DNA from: Thermostichus sp047461615 | GTDB lineage: Bacteria; Cyanobacteriota; Cyanobacteriia; Thermostichales; Thermostichaceae | Assembly: GCF_047461615.1 (NCBI RefSeq) | Contig: NZ_JANSHI010000003.1 | Coordinates: 62,001-126,000 of the forward strand | Direction of reading: 5' to 3' | Length of the DNA: 64,000 nucleotides | Shown here: piece by piece, positions 9,410-17,638 of the stretch | Layout: each line of letters starts with the position of its first letter | Numbering within the stretch: position 1 is the stretch's first letter | Notes under the pieces: model-generated | What the model was told of the DNA's origin: nothing | Seen by the model: the letters and a program-made list of their open reading frames with translations, nothing else | The model's database searches: none | Made by a program: the position numbers and the translations under genes

Positions 9410-9610
9410 GGTGCTGCCTTTTGGGGTAGCGGCCACAGCCCATCATCGAGGATGAGAGTTCCAAAATTGGGCCTTTTTGTAGCTTAGTTGCTGAGAAGCC
9501 GCTGGGAGCCAGACCCGCTCCGAATTGAGCCCAACCTGAGCTAGAGTAAACGCGGTACATCCCTGGCCAGGGATCCCCTAGGCTGGATACAGCTATCGAC
9601 AGGATGTTCT

Positions 9611-10624
9611 ATGGAGATTGCTTCTCAAGCAGTTCTCGGCAAAGCCCCTTTGGCCCCCCGAATTCTCGCTTTGGTGCCGGGAGGGATTGGCGACCAAATT
9701 CTTTTCTTCCCCACCCTAGCGAGTTTGCGGCAGCGCTTTCCAGAAGCGGAGCTGGAGGTGTTGGTGGAGCCGCGGGCGGCAGCTGCCTACGAGGTCTGCC
9801 CCTCGGTGAATCGGGTGCTGACCTTCCCATTTAAGGAGCAACTTTCGCTAGGGGATATCAGCGATCTGCTGGGGCGAATCCGCGAGCGGCAGTACGACGC
9901 CGTGCTCAGCCTGGGCAGAAGCTTGGGGGTCAAGCTGTTGCTTTGGCTAACTGGGATCCCAAAGCGGGTTGGCTATGCCCCGCCAGGGCCTGGGCGACCT
10001 TGGCTGACCGACCCGGTGCCTCTAAAGCTGGCCCAATACGCCGCCAACATGTACCACGACCTGCTGCAGGGGTTCGGCATTGCCGCGCCGGCAGGCTTGC
10101 CCCAGCTTCGCCTCAAAAAGACAGCCCTGGAGTGGGCTGAGCAGGAACGCAAGCGTCTGCTGGGGGAGGGCAGCCAAGATTATGTGCTGTTGCACCCTGG
10201 CGCCAGCCAACTGTCCCAGGAGAAAGGCATCCAGAAGATCTATCCCCCAGAGAAGTGGGTTAGGGTGATCAAGGGTTTCCGGGAAAAGCGGCCGGAGCTG
10301 CCGCTCGTGCTGGTGTTGGGTCCAGAGGATGAGAAGCTGGCGGAGGGCTTTCTGTCGCAACTGCCGGATCTGCCGGTGAGCCGCCCGCCCCAGCTAGGCC
10401 AACTGGCGGCCTTGATTGCTGGCTCCACCCTGCTTTTGTGTACCGACAGTGCCCCCATGCACCTGGCGGTGGCCACGCAAACTCCCCTGGTGGCTCTGTT
10501 TGGCCCTACTGACCCAGAGCGGCTTTTGCCTTCCGAGGGGCCGTTCCGCGCCGTCAAGGCCGCCAATGGGGTGATTGACTCCATTGCCCCTGAGCAAATC
10601 CTAGAGGTGATCTTCCCCGGCTAG
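9611..10624 (+). CDS. Glycosyltransferase family 9 (heptosyltransferase-like)
   Basis: 337-residue GT9 enzyme of the ADP-heptose:LPS heptosyltransferase type. Seen: N-terminal LALVPGGIGDQILFFPTL (the GxGD acceptor-side loop), VLLHPGAS, and the C-terminal donor-binding block CTDSAPMHLA followed by LFGPTDPERL. Likely transfers a sugar onto a cell-surface glycan at the cytoplasmic membrane. Stands alone between the divergent DegT gene and tRNA-Leu. True heptose specificity is unproven in cyanobacteria. Confidence 0.9.
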   Translation: MEIASQAVLGKAPLAPRILALVPGGIGDQILFFPTLASLRQRFPEAELEVLVEPRAAAAYEVCPSVNRVLTFPFKEQLSLGDISDLLGRIRERQYDAVLSLGRSLGVKLLLWLTGIPKRVGYAPPGPGRPWLTDPVPLKLAQYAANMYHDLLQGFGIAAPAGLPQLRLKKTALEWAEQERKRLLGEGSQDYVLLHPGASQLSQEKGIQKIYPPEKWVRVIKGFREKRPELPLVLVLGPEDEKLAEGFLSQLPDLPVSRPPQLGQLAALIAGSTLLLCTDSAPMHLAVATQTPLVALFGPTDPERLLPSEGPFRAVKAANGVIDSIAPEQILEVIFPG

Positions 10625-10639
10625 AAGTAGGGCTTGCCA

Positions 10640-10720
10640 TGCGGACGAAGGGACTTGAACCCTTACGCCTTGCGGCACTAGATCCTAAGTCTAGCGCGTC
10701 TGCCATTCCGCCACGTCCGC
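10640..10720 (-). tRNA. trnL-UAG: tRNA-Leu (anticodon UAG)
   Basis: Reading the minus strand from 10720, the 7-bp acceptor stem GCGGACG pairs with CGTCCGC before discriminator A. The anticodon stem CTAGA/TCTAG encloses loop CTTAGGA, giving anticodon UAG. A variable arm and the T arm with GGTTCAAGTCC follow. The long variable arm is as expected for class II Leu tRNA. CCA is not encoded. Confidence 0.96.
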
Positions 10721-10766
10721 AAGAGGTGGGATCCCGCTCACCTATGCTAACCCAAGCTGGCTCTGG

Positions 10767-11321
10767 CTAGCTCGGCAACTGGCTTGCGGCGACCTTCAGC
10801 TCTTCTGTGGCGTCCAAAACCATCCAGCTTTGCCCTGCCGTTTGCTGCCACAGCTCAAAGTGGAGATGCGGCCCAGTCACCGCTCCTGTTGCCCCCACAT
10901 AGCCAATGAGGGATCCCTGCTTAACCCCTTCTCCTGGGGTGACAGCTACTTGAGACAGGTGACCATAGCGGGTGCGCCGGCCGCCAGCATGCTCTAGGAC
11001 AACCGTGATCCCCAGATCTCCCAGGGAGCCGGCACTCACCACCTTGCCGCTCAAGGCAGCCAGGACTGGCGTGCCCAAGCTGGCCCCCAGATCCACGCCG
11101 GCGTGAAACTCCGGCTGACCCTTGAGGGGGTGAATCCGCAAGCCAAAGCCAGAGGTGATCGGCACAGGGTGGGGCAGCGGATAGAGCAGTCGCTCTTTGC
11201 CGGGGGACAAGGTGGGCAAGGTCAGCGGCGGCAGCTCAGGGGTTTCCTCAATGCGAAGCTCTCCCCCTGGCAGGAGAAGGAGGCGGCGGCCGGAGCTGCG
11301 CTCCACCAACACCACCGGCAC
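10767..11321 (-). CDS. M23 (LytM-type) metallopeptidase, C-terminal catalytic part of a frameshifted gene
   Basis: Envelope peptidoglycan hydrolase or activator. The segment contains the full M23 domain: ITSGFGLR, EFHAGVDLG (zinc His and Asp), GHLS, and GPHLHFEL (catalytic and zinc His). This reading frame is open upstream only to a TGA near 11383; the signal peptide lies in another frame at 11384-11643. The annotated GTG at 11321 falls inside the mature protein and has no signal sequence, so the intact protein almost certainly starts at 11643. A single extra base in the C4/G3 run near 11370 would explain it. It is the last gene of the pdxJ-DUF3318-birA operon. Confidence 0.85.
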   Translation of the reverse strand: MPVVLVERSSGRRLLLLPGGELRIEETPELPPLTLPTLSPGKERLLYPLPHPVPITSGFGLRIHPLKGQPEFHAGVDLGASLGTPVLAALSGKVVSAGSLGDLGITVVLEHAGGRRTRYGHLSQVAVTPGEGVKQGSLIGYVGATGAVTGPHLHFELWQQTAGQSWMVLDATEELKVAASQLPS

Positions 11322-11643
11322 CCCACTTTCCGGCTGGCTCTCGGTAACCTTTGCTCGGTTGAGAAGCCGAGCCCGGGGTTCTCAGGCTGTCTTGCGGCAG
11401 GGGAAGGGCACCATCTTGCAGAAGCGCCTTTGCGGCAGGGGTGTCCAGCGCTGGCCCCACAGGGGGAGTAGGGGGCAAGGGCGTCTGCGCCAACAGCGCT
11501 GTGGGAGAGGACCAGAGCAGGCTTAGCCCTACGCCTAGACTCAGCCCCAGCCGCCGCAGCTGCCGCCCTCTTGCTGCCGAGCTGCTGCACAGCCAAGAGG
11601 AAAGACGCTGCCCAAAAGAGGTGGCCACCAACGGATCCCTCAC
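11322..11643 (-). pseudogene. Displaced N terminus of the M23 peptidase (signal peptide part)
   Basis: Opens with GTG at 11643, overlapping the birA stop as GTGA, which suggests translational coupling and marks the original start. It encodes a basic N terminus, the hydrophobic run LGLSLGVGLSLLW and a cleavage-like site ALLAQTP, then a Pro-rich spacer. Around 11340-11380 the protein-like sequence moves to the frame of the M23 domain. Either a real frameshift or a draft-sequence error in a C/G homopolymer; the latter is more likely because both halves look unspoiled. Confidence 0.65.
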
Positions 11644-12449
11644 TCCAAGCCACTGGCAAGAGACATTTGATAGCTCAGGCGCACCTGGTCGGGAGAGAGG
11701 ACGAGGATCTGCCCCCCCTGAGTTTGTACCCGCAGCCTGCCATCCTCGGCAAGGCCCAAAACCGTAGCCGACGCCTCACCTGGGAGCCATTGGATTTGCG
11801 GCTTCACTGTCCAGGTCTCGTACTCGCAGCAAACAGCAGCAAACCCCTCCTTGAGCCAGACCTGGAACCCCCGCTCCATCCCCTGCAAAACCCAGGCGGC
11901 AATGGCGGTGCTATCCTGCCGGCATCCCAAGATCTCAGCTAAATTGATTCCCTCGGCGGGCACGGGATTGTTGATATTCACACCTACGCCGGCCACCAGC
12001 CCCAGCAGTTGTCCCCTTTCCCCAAAGCGGCCTTGCACCAGGATCCCCCCCAGCTTGCGCAGAAAAGCCGGCCCCTGCCTGTCCACTATCACCAGGTCGT
12101 TGGGCCATTTCAGCCGCAGCGGGATCCCCAACCGATGGCGCAAACTGCCGGCAATGCCCCAGGCCAAGGTTAGGGTCAATTCCAGCAGGGAATGCCGCAG
12201 GGGAGGGGATCCCAGCCAGACCGACAGGTACAACCCCCCTGGCTGCGAGTGCCATACTCGCCCGTGCTGGCCCTGGCCTGCCCGCTGGCGAGTGCTGACC
12301 AGAACGGTGCCCAGGGGCAGAGGCTGAGGGAAACGGCGACCCCAGTCCAAGAGCAGCCGGTTGGTGGAATCGGTTACTGCCACCTGGAGGAGGTGATGCC
12401 CCCAGCCCCCTCGACCCACCAGGGATCCCAGCCGCGCGGGGGAAAGCAT
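11640..12449 (-). CDS. birA: Biotin--[acetyl-CoA carboxylase] ligase
   Basis: Attaches biotin to the carboxyl-carrier subunit of acetyl-CoA carboxylase. 269 residues, a group I enzyme without the N-terminal DNA-binding domain, so not a repressor. Seen: DSTN at 27-30, GRVWHS at 63-68 (the biotinyl-AMP loop, with Val and His variants of the usual GRGRRGR/W pattern), KWPNDL at 114-119, GVGVNINN, and a C-terminal SH3-like domain. Lies 9 bp downstream of the DUF3318 gene and overlaps the M23 gene start by 4 bp. Confidence 0.93.
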   Translation of the reverse strand: MLSPARLGSLVGRGGWGHHLLQVAVTDSTNRLLLDWGRRFPQPLPLGTVLVSTRQRAGQGQHGRVWHSQPGGLYLSVWLGSPPLRHSLLELTLTLAWGIAGSLRHRLGIPLRLKWPNDLVIVDRQGPAFLRKLGGILVQGRFGERGQLLGLVAGVGVNINNPVPAEGINLAEILGCRQDSTAIAAWVLQGMERGFQVWLKEGFAAVCCEYETWTVKPQIQWLPGEASATVLGLAEDGRLRVQTQGGQILVLSPDQVRLSYQMSLASGLE

Positions 12450-12458
12450 GGCTTGAAA

Positions 12459-13100
12459 CTAGCTCAACACAATATCTTCTGCTGGGCGCTGGGCCAGCCG
12501 CTTCAGGTTTTGGTAGCGCAGCATGTCCAGTAGGTCGTTGCCAGAGCGACCCTCCAGGCGAGCCTCCAGGTGCAGCGCTTGCCCCAGGGCCTCCACTGCC
12601 TGCAACCGCGGAACTCCGCGCAACACCAGCCGGTCCACAGCGTAGGCATCAGCAGCCAAAAGGCGGCGGTCGTCGGTCTGGTCGCGGCGCAACTGCCAGA
12701 GAGCCAAGCCGCTTAAGCCACCGGAAACCGTTGCCCCCACCGGATCCTGCTGGACCACCTCGAAGATCAGGCTCAAGCCCCCCAAGGCGGCAATAGCCAG
12801 GTAAAAGTCGATCTGCCGCGAGGCTGCCCGGCTGTAGTAGCCTACTTTGTGCAAGAACAACCCCGCCCGCTGCAAGGGGGTAAACTGCCGCCACTCGTAG
12901 GGTTTAATAAAAAGCCGCAGCTGCCGCTCCCAGGGCAGTTGCCGCCGGCCTTTGATTACGACCGTCTGCCGCTCTGAGGCCGGCAAGATCTTGACGCTCT
13001 CTCGCATGCTGGCCGGCAGCAGATCCAGCAGGCGGTCAATCTCAGCCTGCTCGAGAACGTAATCGTAGCCGTTGTCGTAGCCGTAGTACTCCGAGTTCAT
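12459..13100 (-). CDS. DUF3318-type cyanobacterial membrane protein
   Basis: 213 residues, resembling the cyanobacterial DUF3318 family; function unknown. Seen: EIDRLLDLLPASMR near the N terminus, then PWERQLRLFIKPYEW, a central hydrophobic stretch (FYLAIAALGGLSLIFEVV) and a Gly-rich second one, and a C-terminal helical part rich in Arg and Leu. The start overlaps the pdxJ stop as ATGA, so it is probably translationally coupled to pyridoxal phosphate synthesis genes, though no functional link is known. Confidence 0.65.
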   Translation of the reverse strand: MNSEYYGYDNGYDYVLEQAEIDRLLDLLPASMRESVKILPASERQTVVIKGRRQLPWERQLRLFIKPYEWRQFTPLQRAGLFLHKVGYYSRAASRQIDFYLAIAALGGLSLIFEVVQQDPVGATVSGGLSGLALWQLRRDQTDDRRLLAADAYAVDRLVLRGVPRLQAVEALGQALHLEARLEGRSGNDLLDMLRYQNLKRLAQRPAEDIVLS

Positions 13101-13828
13101 GCCGGGCCCACTCCTAACCCCATTGCCTGACGCATCTCTCGCACCGCTCGCTCCAACCCCACCAGCACTGCCCGACTGATGATGCTGTGGCCAATGTTCA
13201 GCTCCTCTATGCCCGGGATCCGCGCCACCGGGCCCACATTCCAGTAGGTGAGGCCGTGCCCAGCATTGACCCGCAGCCCCAGTTGAATGGCCTGTTGGCT
13301 AGCCTTCTGCAGCTGGGCCAGCTCCGCCTCCCGTTGGGCTTCCGAGGAGGCCTCCGCATACCGCCCGGTGTGCAGCTCCACCCAGCGCGCCCCCACCTGA
13401 GCAGCAGCGGCAATCTGGATGGGATCTGGATCGACAAACAAGCTGACGGGAATGCCAGATCCCTGCAGTCGGTCCACCACTTCACCTAGGCGTGAAACCT
13501 GACTGGCCACATCCAGTCCCCCTTCGGTGGTAATCTCTTCCCGCCGCTCGGGAACCAGCGTGACGTAGTCAGGCTTGATCTCCAGGGCAATGGCCACCAT
13601 CTCCTCTGTTGCCGCCATCTCCAAGTTGAGGTGGGTGCGTACCGTCTGCCGCAGCAGCCGCACATCCCGCTCCTGAATGTGGCGGCGATCCTCGCGCAGG
13701 TGCACCGTGATCCCATCTGCGCCTGCCAACTCGGCAATGACGGCAGCGGCCACCGGATCCGGCTCGACGGTGCGGCGGGCCTGGCGCAGCGTGGCCACGT
13801 GGTCGATGTTGACTCCAAGGCTGACCAA
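13097..13828 (-). CDS. pdxJ: Pyridoxine 5'-phosphate synthase
   Basis: Condenses 1-deoxy-D-xylulose 5-phosphate with 3-amino-1-hydroxyacetone phosphate to pyridoxine phosphate, the last ring-forming step of the DXP-dependent vitamin B6 route. Seen: SLGVNIDHVATLRQAR at the N terminus (catalytic His), DGITVHLREDRRHI, VTLVPERREEITTEGG, SLFVDPD, ELHTGRYA and NAGHGL. The TTG at 13828 gives the family length (about 243); the longer frame to 14023 would overlap the divergent gene and adds unrelated residues. First gene of a leftward operon. Confidence 0.93.
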   Translation of the reverse strand: MVSLGVNIDHVATLRQARRTVEPDPVAAAVIAELAGADGITVHLREDRRHIQERDVRLLRQTVRTHLNLEMAATEEMVAIALEIKPDYVTLVPERREEITTEGGLDVASQVSRLGEVVDRLQGSGIPVSLFVDPDPIQIAAAAQVGARWVELHTGRYAEASSEAQREAELAQLQKASQQAIQLGLRVNAGHGLTYWNVGPVARIPGIEELNIGHSIISRAVLVGLERAVREMRQAMGLGVGPA

Positions 13829-13939
13829 GGCTAACGTTCTCTCGTGGCAGAAGATCCAAAGGAATGCTCCTAGTATTAGATTATTCAATCTGGGCTGCTT
13901 AGGGACAGGCGAGGCAGAAACCCCGGAGGCCAAGGGCCT

Positions 13940-15055
13940 ATGATCGAAGACGACGCTTTTCCCCTCCGGGATCCCTGCAGGCTTGCCATGACCAATCCAA
14001 ATGCCTCTTTGGCGGTAGGACACCCTTCTCTAATTGACCGAGCGCGGGTGGCGGCCCTGATTGCCCAATACCTGCCGGTGGAGATTTGTATCTACTACCA
14101 GGTGGTGCCTTTGGCCCTGGATACGGACAGCTTGATCCTGGGCATGGTGGATCCCCAGGATTTGGCAGCCCTGGACTACGTGAGCAAAATGCTGGCTTAC
14201 TCCCAGATCTCGGTCGAGCCAGTTCCGATTACGCTGGAGCAGCAGCAGGAGTTAATTGCCCACTACTTCAGCCATCCCCCCAGTCCAGCAGAGGTAGAGC
14301 GGCTCCGCCTGCGGGCCCAAGCCAGCCGCACCACCCCAGAAGTCCCCGCTCCCGTAGCCGGGCCGCCCAGCCACCCAACTCCCACCCAGCCGCTGCCGGC
14401 ACGGCCAACTGCTCCGCCCTCTCCTAGTGACGAATCGGAAGAGACGGTGCAGCAGTTGCTGAACTCGATGCTGCGGAGGGCTTTAGACGAGAAAGCAGAG
14501 CAAATTTTTGTAGAGCCCCAGGAGGGAGTGCTGTGTCGGGTGCGCTACCGCCAGCAGGGGATTTTGCGGGATCTGTTCAAGGAACTCTCGGAACCCATCC
14601 GGGCTAGGCTAATCGCTGCCATGAAGCGGATGATGGCTCTCGATCCCAGCCTCATCGGGGAGCCGCAGCAGGCAGAAGCGGAGCGGCTGTACCGGGGGGA
14701 GCCGCTGGTGCTGCAGTTGCGCATTATCCCCCAGCCCTCCAAAAGCGGGCCAGGCTCTCCTCCCAGGGAAGGAGCCATCCTCAGCATTCTGCGAGGAGAA
14801 GCCCTCCAGAAGTACCAGCAAGGCCAAAACCGCCTCCGCGTCTCCGAGACCTTGGCTTTGGCCCAACAAACCCACCAACTGCTGCAGCAGCTGCAAGTGG
14901 CCCTCAGCAGCACCCTGGGGAAGCTTAAGCAGTATCCCACTCCCCCTGACAGCAACTGGCCCCTGATGGCAGAGACGTTAGCGGCCATCCAGGCCCAGGC
15001 CCAGATGCTTGCCATCCACCAGCAGGACTGGGAAAAACTCACCTCCGGCAGTTGA
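13940..15055 (+). CDS. GspE/PilB N-terminal-like protein lacking the ATPase core
   Basis: 371 residues. Residues about 30-110 look like the N-terminal MshEN/GspE domain of type II secretion and pilus ATPases (LGMVDPQDLAALDYV). After a Pro-rich linker, residues about 165-280 resemble the PAS-like N-terminal subdomain of PilB (a VRYRQQGILRDL-type strand and an RIIP strand). No Walker A, Asp box or Walker B follows; the chain ends in a Gln-rich helical tail. It may be a regulatory or scaffold partner of type IV pili rather than a motor. In-frame ATG at 13988 is an alternative start. Divergent from pdxJ. Confidence 0.6.
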   Translation: MIEDDAFPLRDPCRLAMTNPNASLAVGHPSLIDRARVAALIAQYLPVEICIYYQVVPLALDTDSLILGMVDPQDLAALDYVSKMLAYSQISVEPVPITLEQQQELIAHYFSHPPSPAEVERLRLRAQASRTTPEVPAPVAGPPSHPTPTQPLPARPTAPPSPSDESEETVQQLLNSMLRRALDEKAEQIFVEPQEGVLCRVRYRQQGILRDLFKELSEPIRARLIAAMKRMMALDPSLIGEPQQAEAERLYRGEPLVLQLRIIPQPSKSGPGSPPREGAILSILRGEALQKYQQGQNRLRVSETLALAQQTHQLLQQLQVALSSTLGKLKQYPTPPDSNWPLMAETLAAIQAQAQMLAIHQQDWEKLTSGS

Positions 15056-15434
15056 TCCGCTAGGCCTTTGGCGGGATCCCCCTGCTTTTGCTAGCTCCCC
15101 ACGTTTTTGCGAACCTAGCAGTTAAAATGACGCCGGCAATAACGGTCGCCCCAGCAATAAGGCCAAGACGTTCCAGCCGTCCTCCGCTGCTCTAAGCAAT
15201 ACCAGATCCCTGTATAGTTTCTCGACTCGCGCCAAGGGCTTTTCGGTATCCCCCGTCAGCCAATCAGTCCGCTGCAAAATTACTTCTCGACTAAGCGCTC
15301 AAGCTGTTCTTCTGTTGAAATCGCCATCAAGTTTTGCCAGACGTTTGCCTTTCTAGTGCCAGGAAAGGGGACGGTCTCCGCTCCTGCCGGGTGCGATAAT
15401 CTGGAAATTGTGCAGTCATGCGCGTTTAGCCTCC
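15056..15434. other. Intergenic region with a possible gene remnant
   Basis: 379 bp upstream of lepB. On the minus strand, 15289 down to the stop at 15122-15124 reads as a protein-like stretch (LARVEKLYRDLVLL, then a Leu-rich end). A second protein-like stretch ending in LERLVEK* lies in another frame just upstream (about 15292-15340). Neither has a convincing start. This could be a decayed small gene; nothing else recognisable was seen. Confidence 0.25.
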
Positions 15435-16121
15435 ATGCCCTCCACAGATCCGAGGTCTTTGCCCCAGCCCCAGTTGCCGCCCAGCAAAACCCCTGCCAAT
15501 TCCCCATCTCGCACCTGGTGGCAGGCGCAGCGGGAAAACCTGCTGACGGTGCTGCTGGCGCTGCTACTGGCCCTTGGCATTCGCACCTTTGTGGCGGAGG
15601 CGCGCTGGATCCCCTCGGATTCCATGCTGCCCACCCTAGAAGAAGGGGATCGCTTGGTGGTAGAAAAGGTTAGCTACCGCTTCAGCGCCCCCAGACGCGG
15701 CGACATCATTGTCTTCTACCCGCCTGCCCACTTGAACTTCAACGGTGCTTACATCAAGCGGGTAATCGGCCTGCCAGGGGATCGCATCCGCATTGCTGAG
15801 GGCAAGGTAATCGTCAACGGCATTCCTCTGCAGGAGGACTACATCTACGCTCCCCCTGACTACTCCTGCCCTGGCGAGCGCTGTCCTGGAGTGCCCAACC
15901 AGGGATCGGAATTTGTTGTCCCTCCTAACTCCTATTTTGTAATGGGGGACAACCGCAATGACAGCCAGGACTCGCACATCTGGGGGTTTTTGCCCAAAGA
16001 AAACATTATCGGCAATACCATCTTTCGCTTTTGGCCACCCAATCGCCTGCGCTTTTTCACTCCACCCACCTACCCTGAGCTCTCGGCAGCGGCGACTCGA
16101 GCCTCGGGTCTATCTCCGTAA
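15435..16121 (+). CDS. lepB: Signal peptidase I
   Basis: Membrane serine protease (S26) that removes signal peptides at the outer face of the cytoplasmic or thylakoid membrane. About 228 residues, with one N-terminal membrane helix (TVLLALLLALGIRTFV). The catalytic Ser is in SDSMLPTL and the Lys in YIKRVIGLPGDR, with GDNRNDSQDSHIWG and the final box G-FLP present. The N terminus before the helix is long and Pro/Ser-rich. ATG 15435 is preferred to the in-frame TTG at 15408; no clear Shine-Dalgarno site is present. Confidence 0.95.
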   Translation: MPSTDPRSLPQPQLPPSKTPANSPSRTWWQAQRENLLTVLLALLLALGIRTFVAEARWIPSDSMLPTLEEGDRLVVEKVSYRFSAPRRGDIIVFYPPAHLNFNGAYIKRVIGLPGDRIRIAEGKVIVNGIPLQEDYIYAPPDYSCPGERCPGVPNQGSEFVVPPNSYFVMGDNRNDSQDSHIWGFLPKENIIGNTIFRFWPPNRLRFFTPPTYPELSAAATRASGLSP

Positions 16122-16128
16122 AAGCCTC

Positions 16129-17100
16129 CTAGCAAGGCCGCTCGAGGACGTAGTCTACCATCTGCAGCAGAGCCTGGCGCGCTTCAGAGTCCGGCAGAAC
16201 TTGCAGGGCCTCGGCAGCCCGTTGGGCATAGTCGCGCGCCAACTGGCGGGAGCGCGGGATCCCCTCACTTTGGTAGACCCACTCTAGAACCTGCTGGAGA
16301 TCCTGCGGTTCGGCCAACTCTCTGAGGATGAGCTCCCGCATCTGCGGAAACTCCTCTAGCGCAAACAAAACGGGTGCTGTCAGGTTGCCCTGGATGAGGT
16401 CGGATCCCACTGGCTTGCCCAGCGTCTCCGCCGACCCAGTAAAGTCGAGGAGATCATCGACAATCTGAAAAGCGATGCCCAGGTTGCAGCCAAAGTCGAA
16501 GAGGCGATCGGCTACTTCAGGACTTACCCCGCTCAGGAGACCTGCTGCCTTAGCACTGCCAGAAATAAGGGAGGCGGTTTTGTAGAAGCTTTTGGCGAGG
16601 TACTCTTCCAGGGAGACGTCGGGATCAAAGCGAGTGAGGCTCTGGCGCACCTCTCCCTCTGGCAGGTCCATGATGACCTTGGACAGCAGCTTCACCACCT
16701 CCAGGTTGTCCAGGTTGGCCAAATACCAGGCTGCCTGCCCAAACAGGTAATCCCCTGCCAGCACCGCCACCCGGTTATCAAAAAGGGTGTTGACTGTGCT
16801 GACGCCGCGCCGCACGGTAGCAGTGTCGATGACGTCGTCGTGCATCAGGCTGGCGGTGTGGATCATCTCGGTAATTTCCGCCAGGCGCCAATGCTGGGGG
16901 GTAATCTCCCCGTCGGGCGTAGTGGCCCGCGCAATCAGGAGCACGATTGCTGGTCGGATCCCTTTCCCCCCCACCGAGAACAGATGTTCGGCAGCCATGG
17001 CCAGGATGGGGTGTTTGGCGCTGACCAGCCGCGTCAAGTTCTGGCGTAAACGCTCTAGATCCGCTTCTACGGGGCCAAAGGGGGAGAGTACGGAGGTCAT
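16129..17100 (-). CDS. sds: Polyprenyl diphosphate synthase (solanesyl-type)
   Basis: 323-residue trans-prenyltransferase extending allylic diphosphates with IPP. In cyanobacteria it makes the C45 side chain of plastoquinone. Seen: GGKGIRPA, the first Asp-rich motif in MHDDVIDTATVRRG, GDYLFGQA, and the second in QIVDDLLDFTG. The residues before the first Asp motif are small (Ala, Ser), as expected of long-chain enzymes. Convergent with lepB, 7 bp apart. Chain length is inferred from family, not proved. Confidence 0.9.
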   Translation of the reverse strand: MTSVLSPFGPVEADLERLRQNLTRLVSAKHPILAMAAEHLFSVGGKGIRPAIVLLIARATTPDGEITPQHWRLAEITEMIHTASLMHDDVIDTATVRRGVSTVNTLFDNRVAVLAGDYLFGQAAWYLANLDNLEVVKLLSKVIMDLPEGEVRQSLTRFDPDVSLEEYLAKSFYKTASLISGSAKAAGLLSGVSPEVADRLFDFGCNLGIAFQIVDDLLDFTGSAETLGKPVGSDLIQGNLTAPVLFALEEFPQMRELILRELAEPQDLQQVLEWVYQSEGIPRSRQLARDYAQRAAEALQVLPDSEARQALLQMVDYVLERPC

Positions 17101-17214
17101 GAAGCCAAGCCAGGAGAGGATTTACAAAATTTCATATCCTTTCCTATTCTAGAGCACCTCAACCTGCTCGGAGAAAAGCAGGGGGTATCATGCAGACAGT
17201 CCTCGACTCCTCCT

Positions 17215-17610
17215 ATGGCCGATCCTATTCCCCCGCTTCAGACTGGCTCCATTCCTCCACTTCCTGAAGAACCTGATTGGGAGGAAGAGTGGGAACTGGC
17301 GTTGGAGCGACCCCCTCTCTCGGGGCGGGCCCAACCTCACCGCCACGATCCGCAATCGCGGCGCAAGCTGATTCACCGCCTGGCTCGCATTGAGGGGCAT
17401 GTGCGTGGGATCCGCTCCATGATCGAAGAGGATCAACCCTGTCCGGATGTGCTGCTCCAGATTGCCGCCGTCAAGGGGGCGCTAGATCGGCTGGCGCGGA
17501 TTATCCTCAACGATCACATCCGCCACTGCATTCGCCACGCCGTTGAAAGCGGCAATATTGAGGTGGAACTGGAAGAGCTGCAGCGGGCTCTGGATCGCTA
17601 CCTCAGCTAG
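17215..17610 (+). CDS. CsoR/RcnR-family metal-sensing repressor, InrS-like
   Basis: 131-residue all-helical repressor that leaves DNA when it binds metal. The W-X-Y-Z ligands are visible: Cys76, His101 and Cys105, with the same 25- and 4-residue spacing as Cys53, His78 and Cys82 of the Synechocystis nickel sensor InrS, and His42/His44 available as the N-terminal ligand. The core HRLARIEGHVRGI is typical. The first 40 residues are an unusual acidic, Pro-rich extension (EEPDWEEEWELAL). No efflux pump gene is adjacent, so the target may be remote. Nickel is inferred by analogy; cobalt or copper is possible. Confidence 0.85.
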   Translation: MADPIPPLQTGSIPPLPEEPDWEEEWELALERPPLSGRAQPHRHDPQSRRKLIHRLARIEGHVRGIRSMIEEDQPCPDVLLQIAAVKGALDRLARIILNDHIRHCIRHAVESGNIEVELEELQRALDRYLS

Positions 17611-17638
17611 CGCAGCCGTTGGCGGCGGCCCTGGGCTT

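Noticed and set aside
8600..9487. 295-residue plus-strand frame
   Set aside because: Antisense of the DegT aminotransferase.
13829..14023. Upstream extension of pdxJ
   Set aside because: Non-homologous residues and overlap with the divergent gene; the TTG at 13828 gives family length.
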